NCBI RefSeq assembly: GCF_008831285.2
Contig: NC_045142.1
Coordinates: forward strand, 7,106,713 to 7,170,712
Direction: 5' to 3'
DNA from: Nymphaea colorata
Taxonomy: Eukaryota; Streptophyta; Magnoliopsida; Nymphaeales; Nymphaeaceae
DNA: 64,000 nt
Part shown: piece after piece, positions 1 through 10,520 of the stretch
How the letters are laid out: each line of letters opens with the position of its first letter
How positions within the stretch are numbered: position 1 is the stretch's first letter
Notes under the pieces: generated by a model
Told to the model about the DNA's origin: nothing
The model's input: the letters and a program-made list of their open reading frames with translations, nothing else
The model's database searches: none
Position numbers and translations under genes: made by a program

Positions 1-163
1 ATATTTCTCTGGTCAACATTATTAAACTTTTCACTTCAACTTTGCCAACAATTCTGATTAGTCACAGATTCTGATACCGTTTAAGAACTTATACCTCAAT
101 CTATTTTGTTAGTGATTATTTATTCTGGAATTGACCATAGTTCTTCTTTTTGTTTATTTTTAG

Positions 164-412
164 TTATGGATTGGAAATTTCATGGCATATCATTTCTGTA
201 GAAAGGACATGAGACCTCTGAAGTTGCATCCCGAGCTCGAGAAGTTGCTCAAAGAAGAGTTTCGCTTCCTGGACGACTTCAGAGCCAAGTCAAAAGCAAT
301 GAAAGATTGTAGTTATAGTGCTATTGGTGCTTCCAAGGATGAGACAGACAGCAGCGAGTCTCCAGCTTTAGCTGAAGCTGCTGTTGCTACCAGTTCATTG
401 AAGTTGGGATAG
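164..412 (+). CDS. 3'-terminal exon of an unidentified plant gene (partial)
   Basis: A pyrimidine-rich tract ending in TTTTTAG (157-163) looks like a splice acceptor. It is followed by an open frame of 82 codons to TAG at 410-412. The frame is also open at TTA TGG (164-169), upstream of the first ATG (182), so I read this as an exon rather than a complete small gene. The peptide is rich in charged residues in its first half (LHPELEKLLKEEFRFLDDF), suggesting a helix. It ends in an Ala/Ser-rich acidic tail (DETDSSESPALAEAA). There is no membrane segment or motif I recognise. The rest of the gene lies upstream of the window. The AT-rich sequence after the stop fits a 3' UTR. I do not know the product. 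Confidence 0.5.
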   Translation, partial: LWIGNFMAYHFCRKDMRPLKLHPELEKLLKEEFRFLDDFRAKSKAMKDCSYSAIGASKDETDSSESPALAEAAVATSSLKLG

Positions 413-949
413 TGATGGAAGTTGAGAAGGGTGGTGGGCGGGTGGGGGTTATCCAATTCTTTACTATAAGTCCTTTGATGATAAAGGATGATTTGAGTTG
501 AATGGGTGGCTCAGAATTTTTTTTTGCTTTGGAGTTGTTGATTCACCTTGGCTTCCTTGTACATAAGAAAAATGATGGAATGAATTATCAAAATTGATTA
601 ATAACAGATTAGAATTAAATCTGTTTCATTTTTTTAAGGTGCTTTTGTTTTGCTTGTATGCTGGTTACCATTGGTTTGTTTCTTGATGTTACTATTTTAT
701 GTATTTTCACTGTTCTCAAAGCTTGAAATTCAACTGTACGTTGGCATATTAGACATGAGGCTTATCTATGGGTGTTTGGTAACGTTTCTGGCTTGTATGC
801 ATTAATTGCAAAAGCTGGGTCTGGGGTTACGGTATTGAGCAGCATAAATAATGTTAGAATTAAAGCATGTGATGTCAGTTTTCTATGTAATTAAAGTATT
901 TAAAAGAACAAAAGAATGACCTTAACTAGTTTCTTTTCATGGGTGAAAC
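413..949. other. Probable 3' UTR, then intergenic DNA without a gene
   Basis: The first 200 bases after the stop at 412 are T-rich and plausibly the 3' UTR and poly(A) region. No open frame with protein-like composition follows. A GGGTGTTTGGTAACG motif at 770-784 resembles the end of an hAT-type element, but I could not pair it with a convincing partner. Confidence 0.4.
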
Positions 950-1276
950 TACGTTAGCACATTGATTACAAATGTCTTAAGATTATGGAGGACACAAACA
1001 CCAGACAGGACAGATAGAGCAGGCAGAACTAATCATAGAAGACACAAATACCAGACAGAACGGATAGATCGGACAGGACAGAAACAAACATCAGACAGGA
1101 CGGACAGAACAGACATATGTGTAACAAACGCCGGACAAAAAGAACGGAGTGTTCTGTTCCTAAAATCATCAAACGGTGGACAAGGAACACCATTGTCCAT
1201 GAGGACAGGACAGTGGTGTAATGGACAGGATGTCCTGTCTGTCCTGTCCCAGTGGACAGCAATCAAACGCCCTCTA
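950..1276. repeat. GGACAG-rich subterminal-repeat element (hAT-like)
   Basis: Dense imperfect repetition of ACAGGACAGA / CCAGACAGGACGG units over about 300 bases, on both strands in places. The right edge reads ATCAAACGCCCTCTA. Its reverse complement (TAGAGGGCGTTTGAT) resembles the GGGTGTTTGGT end at 767-784. Short clustered subterminal repeats plus GGGYGTTTGRT-like ends are typical of non-autonomous hAT elements. No 8-bp target duplication was found, so class and left edge are uncertain. Open frames here are products of the repetition. Confidence 0.4.
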
Positions 1277-1650
1277 AAGGGACATGAGTATTAGCGTCAA
1301 GTACATAGTGCAGTAGTCATGGCGGGTTATTTGAAGAGGTATGTCTCTAATTTAATTCAATTTCTTTGGGCACTATTCTTGAATAGTAGGGCACCATAAA
1401 TAAGTTGAAATTGATCTAGATATAAGTTGTTGTCATGATAGACTGACGTTCGAGAGAGCTCCTTTTGGATGAGGGTTCAAGCATTTGGTCTCCCAAGATG
1501 TCGTTGAAGACTGAGGCCGGCCTCCAGAGTGCAGAGTGCCTCTCTAGATCCATCTTCCAAACTAGATCCATCTTCCAAACCTCCCAATGTAGTTATAGAA
1601 TCACTTCACTAAATCGTGTTGGATATACGATTATGATTGCATATTACTTA
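1277..1650 (+). repeat. Unclassified repeat, diverged copy of 17733-17890
   Basis: From AAGGGACATGAGTA onward this stretch matches 17733-17800 almost base for base for about 65 bases. Matching resumes at ACTTCACTAAATCGTG (about 1602-1650 against 17837-17885). Between them this copy has sequence absent from the other, including a tandem pair of ATCCATCTTCCAAACT. The family is unknown. The shared left edge coincides with the right edge of the GGACAG-rich element. Confidence 0.5.
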
Positions 1651-1655
1651 GGGAG

Positions 1656-1850
1656 GTGGGGGGAGCCAAAAATTTTTCACGAGGGGTTGAATTAAAGTTT
1701 CTAAAAATTTTGATTAAGGCCGAAATATCATGTTTCAAAATTTTTATATAAAATAAGTGAAATTTTCTAAAATTTACATGTAATTTTTTTTTTTAAAATT
1801 GAGGTAAGGATAGAGCCCATGTGAGCCCTACCTTGACTCTGCTGCCCCTG
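1656..1850. mobile_element. MITE, GGGGCGGAGCCA family, copy A
   Basis: Left end GGGGGGAGCCAAAAA, right end TTGACTCTGCTGCCCCTG, which are inverted relatives of each other. The interior is AT-rich with TTTTATATAAAATAAGTGAAATTTTC, and GAGCCCATGTGAGCCCTACC sits near the right end. The same ends and interior recur at 2439, 26211 and 28616. No coding capacity. Superfamily not determined. Confidence 0.65.
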
Positions 1851-2438
1851 CGTGTTGACCGTTGACCGTGTATGTGTTATAATATCGGGTATGAGGTCCC
1901 ATATACATTTGTTTCTACATTAAGCATTTGATTTTTGCTAGCAGAAAATGGATTGGACCAGTTCATTTGATTTTCGTGGACTTGGCACCAGTCTTCTAAT
2001 GATCATGTTTGTCAACTGAGACCGTAGTTCTAAATCTTTGTTCTTTCTATTGACGGACGAGTTCATGACTTTTTTCAATTGGCTAATCAAAATTGACTGG
2101 CTGAAACCATTTAAACACCGAGTTATAGATTTATCTATATCATTTCATTTGGTCAATAAGTATAAGTAGGCGCCTCCAAAAAAAACTGCGTCAAACCGGT
2201 TAGAGGAGAGGGACAAGAATAGGTCCACTTGGCAGTCATAATGGTACTCTTAATTTCATGATCAACAATATTCAATACCTTCACCATAGCTTTCTTCAGG
2301 AGTCAAACTAAAAACGTCGCATGCCACCCAACCTAACCATTTGTAGTACCCATCCTTTGGTAGGGAGATATATATTTGATATTCAACAACTCAATATCGA
2401 CCCGATTATAAGAATCGGGGTGAAACAAAGAACACCAT
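1851..2438. other. Intergenic, no gene or clear repeat seen
   Basis: AT-rich, stops in all frames, no recognisable coding or RNA gene. Confidence 0.4.
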
Positions 2439-2590
2439 CAGGGGCGGAGCCAAGGGGTCACATGGGCTCTGGCCCTACCTCAAAAAAAAAATTACATGTA
2501 AATTTTAGAAAATTTCACTTATCCTATATAAAAAATTTGAATAATGGTACATCGGCACCTGTCAAAATTTAGAAACTTTAATTTTTGATT
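2439..2590. mobile_element. MITE, GGGGCGGAGCCA family, copy B (inverted, truncated)
   Basis: Starts CAGGGGCGGAGCCAAG and continues with CACATGGGCTCTGGCCCTACC, TTACATGTAAATTTTAG and TTTCACTTATCCTATATAAA. These match the reverse complement of copy A. The far terminal repeat is missing, so this copy is truncated near 2590. Confidence 0.6.
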
Positions 2591-3082
2591 GCGTCTTCAA
2601 TCTTAAATCAATACTCTAATTTCACTTGCTTTCATCAAAGCTGCACAATTTGAGCTCGGCTTGTTTACAAACAAGTCAAGCTCAAGTTCAAATGTTTGCT
2701 TGAAATGTTAAATGAATAATGTTCGAATTGTAAGAATTCAATTAAATTAAACGTGACTTGGCTCTACTATATAATGAATGTTGAATTATGAGAAAATAGT
2801 TAAAATGGGTTGCAACTAAACGAGTTAGAAAAACTGGTGGAGTCAAGTCGAGTTCCAACTCGAGTTTTCTGACCCGAGTTGAACTCGAGCTGGAGCTCAA
2901 GTGCAGCCGTAGCTTTTATTGATGGGAAAATACAGTAAAATTTGTGATATCAAGTGACCGTTTATACTCCAAAGGTTAAATGAAAGCCAAGTAACGAGCA
3001 TTGGTTATAAAATTTTGAAATTTTAAGTCACCAATAATTGATGAAAACTTTTCTCAAATATCAATACGAAAATAAGGTTTTT
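2591..3082. other. Intergenic, no gene seen
   Basis: AT-rich, no coding signal. Contains short GAGTTNGAACTCGAG-like direct and inverted motifs around 2830-2905 that I could not assign to a family. Confidence 0.35.
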
Positions 3083-3141
3083 TTTGTGGGCATGTGTAGG
3101 CAATTGTCTACATAATGCCCACCACCTGCCTCCGCCCCTAG
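3083..3141. repeat. Fragment of a second GCGGAGGC-ended repeat
   Basis: Reads GTGGGCATGTGTAGGCAATTG and ends in CCTGCCTCCGCCCCTA. The TGTAGGCAATTG core and nearby CACCCA motifs recur at 27880-27910 next to AGGGGTAAAGGCAG (27857), suggesting two fragments of one small element. Confidence 0.4.
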
Positions 3142-3555
3142 TTAAATGTTTTTAAAGCAAAAGTATAGAATGTTGTTTCTGCAACCAAATCGAGTTCAAA
3201 CTGACCAAGACCTTGCTTCTTGCTTGCAAAGGCGTCCGCTGTTTCGTCTACAACCAAGAGCCACGTCGCCGGAAAAAAGCATCGGAGAATTGAAGGTCAG
3301 TTAAACATTCATTAGCTGATAGATGATATGCACTTCATTAGAAGCCATTTAAGTTCCAAACTCTCTTCTAGTTTCTCACATATTATTGTGTTTTATGGAA
3401 TAATGGGGTGGAAGATATGGGTGATTAATGTATAGTTTTTAACAAATAAGCTCCTACCTTTTGAACTTCAACAACGAAGCCCACAACATTTTGGTATAAT
3501 CGCCCGACTGTCTTTTGCCCTCAACCTACTAGCAAGGGTCGACAGCTGTCGGCCG

Positions 3556-3870
3556 TAGGGGCGGGCATCAGGCTGCCCAGCCAGCCTGGTAAGAGCTGGA
3601 TTCAGGTCAGCTTGATGCCTGAAACTCGGGCCCGGGCCTAGGCCCCCGGCTCGACCCAGACAGGTTATAATAAAAATTAAATTAAATTTTTTAAAAATAT
3701 AAAATATTTTTAAAATACAAGATATATTTTTCATAATAAATATATATTATTAATAATAAAAAAAATTTTAACAGTTATCGGGCCGGATTGGACCCCCGTC
3801 GGGCTGATTCGGGCCAGCCCATCGTGCGCAGACCCGGCCAGGGTCTTTGGCCGTACCCGTCCATTGCTGG
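3556..3870. mobile_element. GGCCCG-rich hAT-like element (degraded)
   Basis: Left end TAGGGGCGGGCATCAGGCTG. The right end reads CGTACCCGTCCATTGCTGGC, whose reverse complement (GCCAGCAATGGACGGGTACG) has the usual look of the other end of such elements. The GC-rich flanks full of GGGCCGG/CCCGGGCC surround an AT-rich core at 3660-3770. The same composition occurs in the much better preserved element at 26398-27292. No target duplication was found. Confidence 0.4.
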
Positions 3871-4125
3871 CATTGGGAAACCCTAAGAAGTGGTCTATAA
3901 AAATCCAGTTTATCCTTTACTTAAGGTTAATCAATGAGATTAACCAAGCCTATGCCTCCTAGAAGCAAACCCATGAAAATATTTGTTTCTGTTTCCTTTT
4001 TCTTCTTTCTCTTCTTCCTTGCAGGAACTGTTGCTGCTGCCTCTTCACGCACCGACTACAGTCGCCGCAGGTGCACAGACTTGGTGCTGACCATGGACAC
4101 TACTCTGCTGTCGTAACTCCAACAT

Positions 4126-4137
4126 TGGCATCAAAGC
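4126..4137 (+). other. Possible degenerate tRNA-Met primer binding site of an LTR element
   Basis: TGGCATCAAAGC differs at two positions from the TGGTATCAGAGC that primes many plant LTR retrotransposons. It follows CCAACA, a typical LTR end, and is followed by AGGTTC. Upstream a TCTATAAAAATCC box (3894-3906) could be the LTR promoter. I found no partner LTR and no pol sequence downstream, so this would be a relic at best. Confidence 0.3.
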
Positions 4138-6379
4138 AGGTTCTTCGAGTTCCAGTAAGTCCCTTCAGACTTTTGTGATGCCTAAGATGAATGCCTAAGT
4201 GTGTATCATGTTGTTGCTCGAATCATGCTTGGTGATTGTGTGTGCAAGCATGTTTGACTATCTTAATCTAAAACATAAGCATGATAGTTCGTTTTTATTG
4301 TGCTCTGTGCTCTATCGCTGAATTTTAGAGAAACAGAGATCAGTGTCGATCTATGACCCTAGCATGAGTAAATGTTAAAGTGTCATGACTTGTAGACACT
4401 GCAATAAGAACAGAAAACAGAGGGTCTGGACGGCACAGACTAAGAATCGAGGAGAAAGAATAATAAATCGGGTGTAGCTCTCTCTGTCAGAGAGTCATTG
4501 ATGTTTCTGTTCTAGCAAGTGCGTGAAAGCGCAGACATTACATAGCACTCCAAAAAAGAAAAGAAAAAAAAACCTCTTTTTTGTTTTGTTGTTGTTTCTG
4601 TCAACCCCTTTTGCACACCGACCGTGGTCACTCCCGGAGGAGAAAAAAAAAACATATTATTCTTATTCGTTTCGTTCACATTTTTTTCATTTTTATTAAC
4701 TTTAGTGAATTGACAGTTCCTGTGAGTACAAACACATGCACATGCACACCACGGGCGACCTATAGCTGTGAGAGAACCCTCGTGGTTGCCCAAAACAATA
4801 TGGATCCATTCACGCTGCAGCGGAAGAGCACTCATCCATGGATGTGTGAATTCTAAGGAGAGATACTCAGCCTTCCCTAGGATACTCAGTTTGGAAAGAC
4901 AGAAGCCCAACACTCCAAGCACATCACATAACAATACCTTGTGACCTTGCATCGCCTGCGCACCGAATAGGAGAGACCAGTGGCTTAGGCGGGACAACTC
5001 CCAAACACATTGCTACAACCAACTGGTTTCTCATCTCTTATTCTTTCTTACTTATCATTATGATTGTACATTCACAAAATGACCGGCTAACTCATAAGGT
5101 TTGTTCACTCCATGAGTGCACCCACACCTGCAATTCGCATCACTCATCACATCAATTATATTTTTCAAAACTTAGTCGAACCACAGAGAGTAGTCTTGAT
5201 CTGTGATTGGCTTGTAGTTGTCCTATGTAGTTATCACTCTATGATGTTTTCTAATGCACAATTAGGGTCGAGGAAATACTCGACTCGATACCCCACCTCA
5301 TCAGTCCTAAACAGTTATCATTTCTAACATGAAAATGCAATTGCGTAGTGATTTTTAAAGCAAAACTAATAACATATGCATTCAATTTTCATGCATACAT
5401 TCATTCAATCACATCACAATCATTCAATCATATCACACTCATAAAATCCAATGATCCTGAAACACACATTCAAAAGTTGGCCCCAGGTAGGGATTTGGTT
5501 GGAATGTCGTCATACCTATCGCACATCGCCAAAATACCCAAAAATGTCTTGAGTTTCGAATCTGGTCACTGAAGGTTTACTGGACGTGCCAGTGTACCTG
5601 CAAACACAATCAAGCGATAAGTTCTCTACTCGCTTCACTTTACAATTGTACAAATATGAAACATAATCATTGTAGCATGTCATCGCCTCAAGAGGGTGTT
5701 GACGAATAGTATCGACCTACAAAGCCCTTAAAAAGGGCTCTTCCCAACTCTTTGAGGTTGCCACCAAACGATTAGAATTTAAAACTTGAATTCAACCTAT
5801 CACATGTATGTTTATCACTTGTTTTCCTCAGTAGAGGCGTTTTCTCAATAATTACACCCAACTCACATGCTCTTTCCCAACCAACAATGCAATATGCCCA
5901 TCGACAATCGCATGCGCCATGTGTTTACTAAAACGGTTCTAAATCTTCTTAACCACTTCAAATTTCTACCATGTTTTTAAGTAGTTCGAAAATCAACTCA
6001 TAATGTTAAAGAAATAGACATACACGTGGATTTTCGTCATTCTCAAAATAATCCTAAACTTTCTTCAAAATAGCAACATTGCTAGCATGCATTCTAAATC
6101 ATCAAATCTTAAGTCTAGCATGCTTAATCATTAATTATACGTGCGCTAACATAAAATATTAAATAATTTATGCTCGATTAGGCCTCGCTCACCCCAATCT
6201 TAGAGTCCAAACTGTCGTAGTGTTCCCGGCAGCCACCACAAGCGTACGAGTGATCCTCAAACGACTATAATTAACTGTTGCCGTCACCTCCCAAGCCTTC
6301 AACTCACTGATATGAGGGGAATGATGTGTCCCCAAGCTGCAATCCAAACCAACAACCCCCAAAATAGTGAAAAAGATCG
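4138..6379. other. Gene-free stretch, possibly decayed retroelement leader
   Basis: No protein-like frame was recognised. A CTTAAAAAGGGCTC motif around 5729 and a CACAGAGAGTAGTC motif around 5182 have the flavour of LTR-element untranslated regions but prove nothing. The minus strand between 6392 and 6189 has a 67-codon open frame that ends near a GGGGTGAGC, considered with the promoter-like block at 7191-7278. Confidence 0.3.
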
Positions 6380-6860
6380 AAAAAGAATTCAAGAGGAGGG
6401 TTTGTCGTTAGAATAGGGCCTCCGACGGAGCTGAAGACGGGTGAGGGAGGACATGAGAGGAGGGGAGTGGAAGAGAGACAACACATGTGAGAGAAGAGTG
6501 CAAATGAAGAGGGGAGACTAACCGAGAGAGTTTGGGCGGAGGGGAGAGTGTGCAGGAGAGAGAGTAGAGGAAACAAGAAATGGGAAGTGAGAGCTCAAGC
6601 AAAGAGAGAGAGAGTGTGGTGAGAGGGAGGCACTAAGAGAGAGAGACAGACAGAAGAGAGAGAGCGAGAGACAAGAGGGCAAAAGAGAATGCAGAGAAAG
6701 AGGGTGTGCAGAGAGGGAGAGTGCGGGCAAAGAGAGAGAGCATGTGAGGAGCGTGGGAGGAAGAGGGGACTCAATAGGGAGAATCGAGACAGAGGGAGAG
6801 TGCGGGCAGAGAGAGAGCATGTGAGGAGCGTGGGAGGAGGGCATACCAGAGCGCTGCCGC
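6380..6860. repeat. Polypurine GAGAGA-rich tract
   Basis: About 480 bases in which the + strand is overwhelmingly purine. It is made of GAGAGAGAG runs plus diverged longer repeats, for example GGCAAAGAGAGAGAGCATGT (about 6727) against GGCAGAGAGAGAGCATGT (about 6807), each followed by GAGGAGCGTGGGAGGA. The long frames on both strands here are low complexity and not genes. Confidence 0.75.
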
Positions 6861-7190
6861 CGCCGTCGTCACCCTTCCTCCACTGGCCCAAGCGTCGCTG
6901 CTGCACCCTTGTCCGCCTCCTGTTTCTCACACGGTCGAGCCAGAGGAAAAGGCGAAGAGGAAGACGAGGGAGAAAAGCCCCCGCGTTGGGCTCTTCACGC
7001 AAGTGGGTTCGGGTCCGGGTCTGGACCCGGTCCGGCCCACCTGAAAAATGTCGATTGTTACATCTAACCAGACAAAACGCCACCATGGTCGACTTCTGTG
7101 CATAAACAGGTCCTCCTTGCTGTAACGGAGGAGGATGACTGAAAACAGCAGTGATGGAGGCAGCGGAGGCGCGGCGGTCGAGACCCTCAG

Positions 7191-7278
7191 TTAGGGTTTC
7201 GTGAGATGAAAGGGGAACGATGAAGAGGAGAGAGAGAACAAAATGAGAAAAAATCGTTTGAAAAGGGTTTTTATATCC
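7191..7278 (-). promoter_or_regulatory. Promoter-like block reading leftward (TATA box plus AAACCCTAA)
   Basis: On the minus strand GGATATAAAAACCC (7265-7278) is a good plant TATA box. About 65 bases later comes AAACCCTAA (7191-7199), the telo-box/short interstitial motif common just downstream of plant transcription starts. CTCTCTCTCC lies between them. It could be the promoter of an LTR or of a decayed gene. No believable coding sequence follows. Confidence 0.35.
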
Positions 7279-7409
7279 AAACTTGAAAAATTACAAAATT
7301 AGTCCACCAGTTCTACATTATTTTCAGAAATGTTGTTGGATTTTTCATAAATTAATGCCGCAAAAGGTTTTGCTAAAAACTTTTTCAAAAAGAGGTTCAC
7401 AAATAGACG

Positions 7410-7745
7410 ATGCCCTTTCAACTTCGTTCCCGTCTTCCTCCTCCTCCTCCTTCTTCATCCTCCCTTCCCTTCCCTTCTTCCTCCTCCTCCTTCTTCCTCC
7501 TCCCTTCCCTTCTTCCTCCTCCTCCTTCTTCCTCCTCCCTTCCCTTCCCTTCCCTTCTTCTTCCCTTGCTCCCTTCTTCCTCCCTTGCTCCCTTCTTCCT
7601 CCTCCCTCCCTTCCCTTCCCTTCCCTTCCCTTCTTCCTCCTCCTCCCTTCCCTTCTTCCTCCCTCGCTCTTCCTCTTTCCCCATAGTTCTTCCTCTTTCC
7701 CCTTCGTTCTTCCTCTTTTCCCTTCGCTCTTCCTTTTTCTTCCTC
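7410..7745. repeat. Polypyrimidine CTTCCTCCTCC / CCCTTCC tract
   Basis: More than 300 bases of nearly uninterrupted pyrimidine on the + strand, built from TTCCTCCTCC and CCCTTCCCTT units with TTGCTCCCTTCTTCC direct repeats near 7567. Mirror-symmetric tracts like this can form triplex DNA. The Ser/Pro/Leu-rich and Glu/Arg/Gly-rich frames across it are artefacts of composition. Confidence 0.8.
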
Positions 7746-8103
7746 TTTCACGCTGCGCTGGTGAGGAGATGCCCAATCAAGCCGCTGGTGAGAACGATGT
7801 GCAGGAAGACGACGCTGGGCATGAGGAAGATGATGTTGTATAGGAGGAAGACGATGTTGGGTGAAAAAAAGACGCGAGGGTTTCGAGCTAGGGTTCCGAG
7901 TGACAGAATGAGGTTTTGAGCGAGGCTCGTTTCAGCAGAATGAGAAAGACGCAAGGAGTAACATGCAGTGGTGTTGAGGCTGCGGTGGGGGTTGAGGAAG
8001 CAGCAGGCAGCTGTGGAGGATGAAGATGGGAAGCGTAGGATGAAGATGAGAAGCGGAGAGGCTGAACACGAGGAGAAGCCCCAACGGGCAAAAAAAAAAA
8101 CCT

Positions 8104-8143
8104 GGAAAAATATTTCCACCCCTGGCGGTGGAAATATTTTTCC
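8104..8143. repeat. Perfect 17-bp inverted repeat with 6-base loop
   Basis: GGAAAAATATTTCCACC (8104-8120), loop CCTGGC, then GGTGGAAATATTTTTCC (8127-8143), an exact reverse complement. It lies inside a block that ends at about 8262 with CGTCGAACACCCCCTTAAAG. That edge resembles the end of an hAT-like element (GGGGGTGTTCGACG on the other strand). Confidence 0.75.
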
Positions 8144-8262
8144 GGAAATATATACCCGATTTCACCTTCAACAGACAAAAAAAAAATTTCCATGTTTGAC
8201 AAAGTGGTTTGAAATTTATTTCCTGAGCTACAGTAGATTTCCGGCCCGTCGAACACCCCCTT

Positions 8263-9985
8263 AAAGAACAAGATCAAAAGTGTTTTCATAGTCCAAGAAA
8301 TGAATAGATTTCTAGGACAAGAATATGAAATTTTGTTTGATTTTGGGGAGAAAGAAAGGTTCTTAGAACTTCATGACATGAATGAGAACATATGGCACAA
8401 GATTTTTGCTAACTGAGATGTTTAATTCACATGAAGTAAAACTGAATTTCATCATTTTCTAATAGTCAAACACTCATAGAATCAATATTTTAATCCATTT
8501 AAATCAGAATAAAATCTGATTTTTATGACAATTTTGAGGAAAAATGATGATATCCACATTTCCTCTATATTTTAAAGTTTGATTTTATCCTCATTTGCCT
8601 AATTCTTAATTGTTTTGTGCTTCTCATCCATGACTCAAGCTTGTGGATTGCATCTCTAATTCATGTGCTTAATAATATGATGAGCACGTTTAGAGAAAGT
8701 CCTACATTTTAACATGTTTAACATGTTTACATGGTTATCTTGTTGAGGTGTTCTAAGCTATCTTTGATTTGCAAATTCAAAAACTAAATAATCGTATCAT
8801 TAAAGACAAATAGAGAGATTCTCTTTTCGGTGGCATGTTTAAGCTTAGAGAATTCTTTTGCTTCTTTTGATGTAAGTAAGTTGCTTTAGTTACTTACATC
8901 AAAAGTGATACATTTGGCAGTATTACTAATGAAGTAATTTTGTATTATTTCAAAATATGAAGAGCTTGTGTGGTAATGTAAATTTGTTCATAATTATAGT
9001 TTTTTGTTTTGCTTGTTGTGAAGAATAGTTATTCGATTTTTTTTTTTAATTTATACACAAATATAGTTATTTCACTTGTTTTTTGAAGTCAATTGTAAAT
9101 CTACACGGCTATAATTAATTGAATCATTTTTTTGAAGCCAACTGTAACTTTCTTCACAACTATAGTTGTTTGCTTTGTTTTTAAAGCAAATTGAAAATAT
9201 GATCATTATTTATTTAGTGCCCCATAGAAAAAAAAATTATTCTTCTGCCTTTGAACAAAAGTATTTCATCTGCCGTCTTGTAGATATCTGAATCCCCCAT
9301 CCCCACCGGTATTTATTGTTGTTCCCCATGTATTTTTGTTGTTCTTGTTGTTGTTACTACTGCTGCTGTTTTATCTTCTAGTAAAAATAGTGACAAGCAA
9401 CGCGTGCTTTTCTTTTTGTTATTGAGTATTTAATTTCTTTTTTTATAGGCAGTAACTTTTCGATTCTTTTATTATAATTAATTAAATTGTGGTTGTTTAT
9501 TGCCATAGAGTGCAGGGTGCACAAGCACATTAAGAGTTCCTTCTTTGCTACGAAATCTGGGTGGGAATCGAATATGCTAACTTTGCTGGTTATTGTATAA
9601 GCAATTGCATTGTCTGTCCTGCATCGATTGGACGTGAATAAATCAAATTTGAAATAGTTGACACACTTTAAAAAAGAAGGCATTAAAAAAATAAAACACA
9701 AAAATAAAATATTTTCTCATTTTACTTAGTTCAGTTGTGGCAAGTGCCGTGTCACCAAAGCAGACTAAGATCTAGGAAAGCAAAGACATCATACCTTATG
9801 GCTCTCCAGGGGAGTATCTACATGTATGGGTCCTCAAGACACCGGTGCTCGCATTTAAGGATGGATATTTTAGTTTTTTTTTAAGAAATTGCCTTTCATC
9901 CGTGTTTGTGTTTTGTTTGGAGGGATTTTTTTTTTTTAGTTCAGTCATTTCAACTTCCAAAACTACACTCCCATTTTACAGCTAG
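8263..9985. other. Intergenic, AT-rich, no gene seen
   Basis: Stops in every frame. A short palindromic pair TTTTGATGTAAGTAAG / TACTTACATCAAAAG is visible near 8865-8908. Several copies of an ACTATAGTT-type motif occur at 8996-9170. No coding, tRNA or rRNA signal was recognised. Confidence 0.4.
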
Positions 9986-9987
9986 TG

Positions 9988-10520
9988 ATGTCAGAAGATC
10001 GGTTCAGAGCGAATATATCTTTAATGATATCTTTTTTTTTTTAATCTTCACATATTTGAATTAGAATACTAATAAAGAAAAATCGTATCTGAATTTAAAT
10101 CTGAAATCTGATTTTACAATCCACATCTGATTTGAATTTGATTTTCATATTCATATTCAAATCTGAATCCAAATTTTGAACTGAATTTTACTAATTTTCA
10201 AAATGTAATAGCATCAGATTTTGTTAATTTTCAAAATGTAATAGCATCAGAATTTGTCTAAAAATAAGTCTGATCCAAATTCATATCTTATTTCGACTAG
10301 ATATTTATGTATATCTAAATCTGTTTGATCCAAATTCATATCTTATTTCGAACAGATGTTTATGTCTATCTAAATCCAAATGTGAACGGATGTCATTTAT
10401 TAAATCCTAATTAGATCTGATTTTTTAATCGGATTTGAACTTTTTTTCATATTCGATTTTTTTGGATCGGTTTGGTCCGATATCCAATGCAATTCGGATA
10501 TATTGACTTCCTTTACAGGC
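9988..10520 (+). mobile_element. hAT-like non-autonomous element, GGATGTCAAT family, copy 1 (degraded ends)
   Basis: Rich in ATCTGAATTTGAAT / ATCCAAATTCATAT motifs in the same order as 20645-21079. That includes TTTTGAACTGAATTTTACTAATTTTC and the shared right end GGATATATTGACTTCC. Two internal duplications are specific to this copy: GTTAATTTTCAAAATGTAAT (about 10190/10222) and TGATCCAAATTCATATCTTA (about 10270/10326). Confidence 0.55.

Noticed and set aside
770-1276. Complete hAT element from GGGTGTTTGGTAACG to ATCAAACGCCCTCTA
   Set aside because: The ends are similar, but the 8-base flanks do not match and the right edge coincides with another repeat; only the right part is reported.
3934-4116. 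60-codon frame with a signal-peptide-like start (KIFVSVSFFFFLFFLAGTVAAA)
   Set aside because: No domain after the hydrophobic stretch, stops at a likely LTR edge, and the hydrophobicity comes from a TTC/TTT run. Possible but unsupported as a small secreted protein.
6518-7919. Many 90-190-codon frames on both strands
   Set aside because: Polypurine and polypyrimidine low-complexity tracts; repetitive Ser/Pro or Glu/Arg/Gly peptides.
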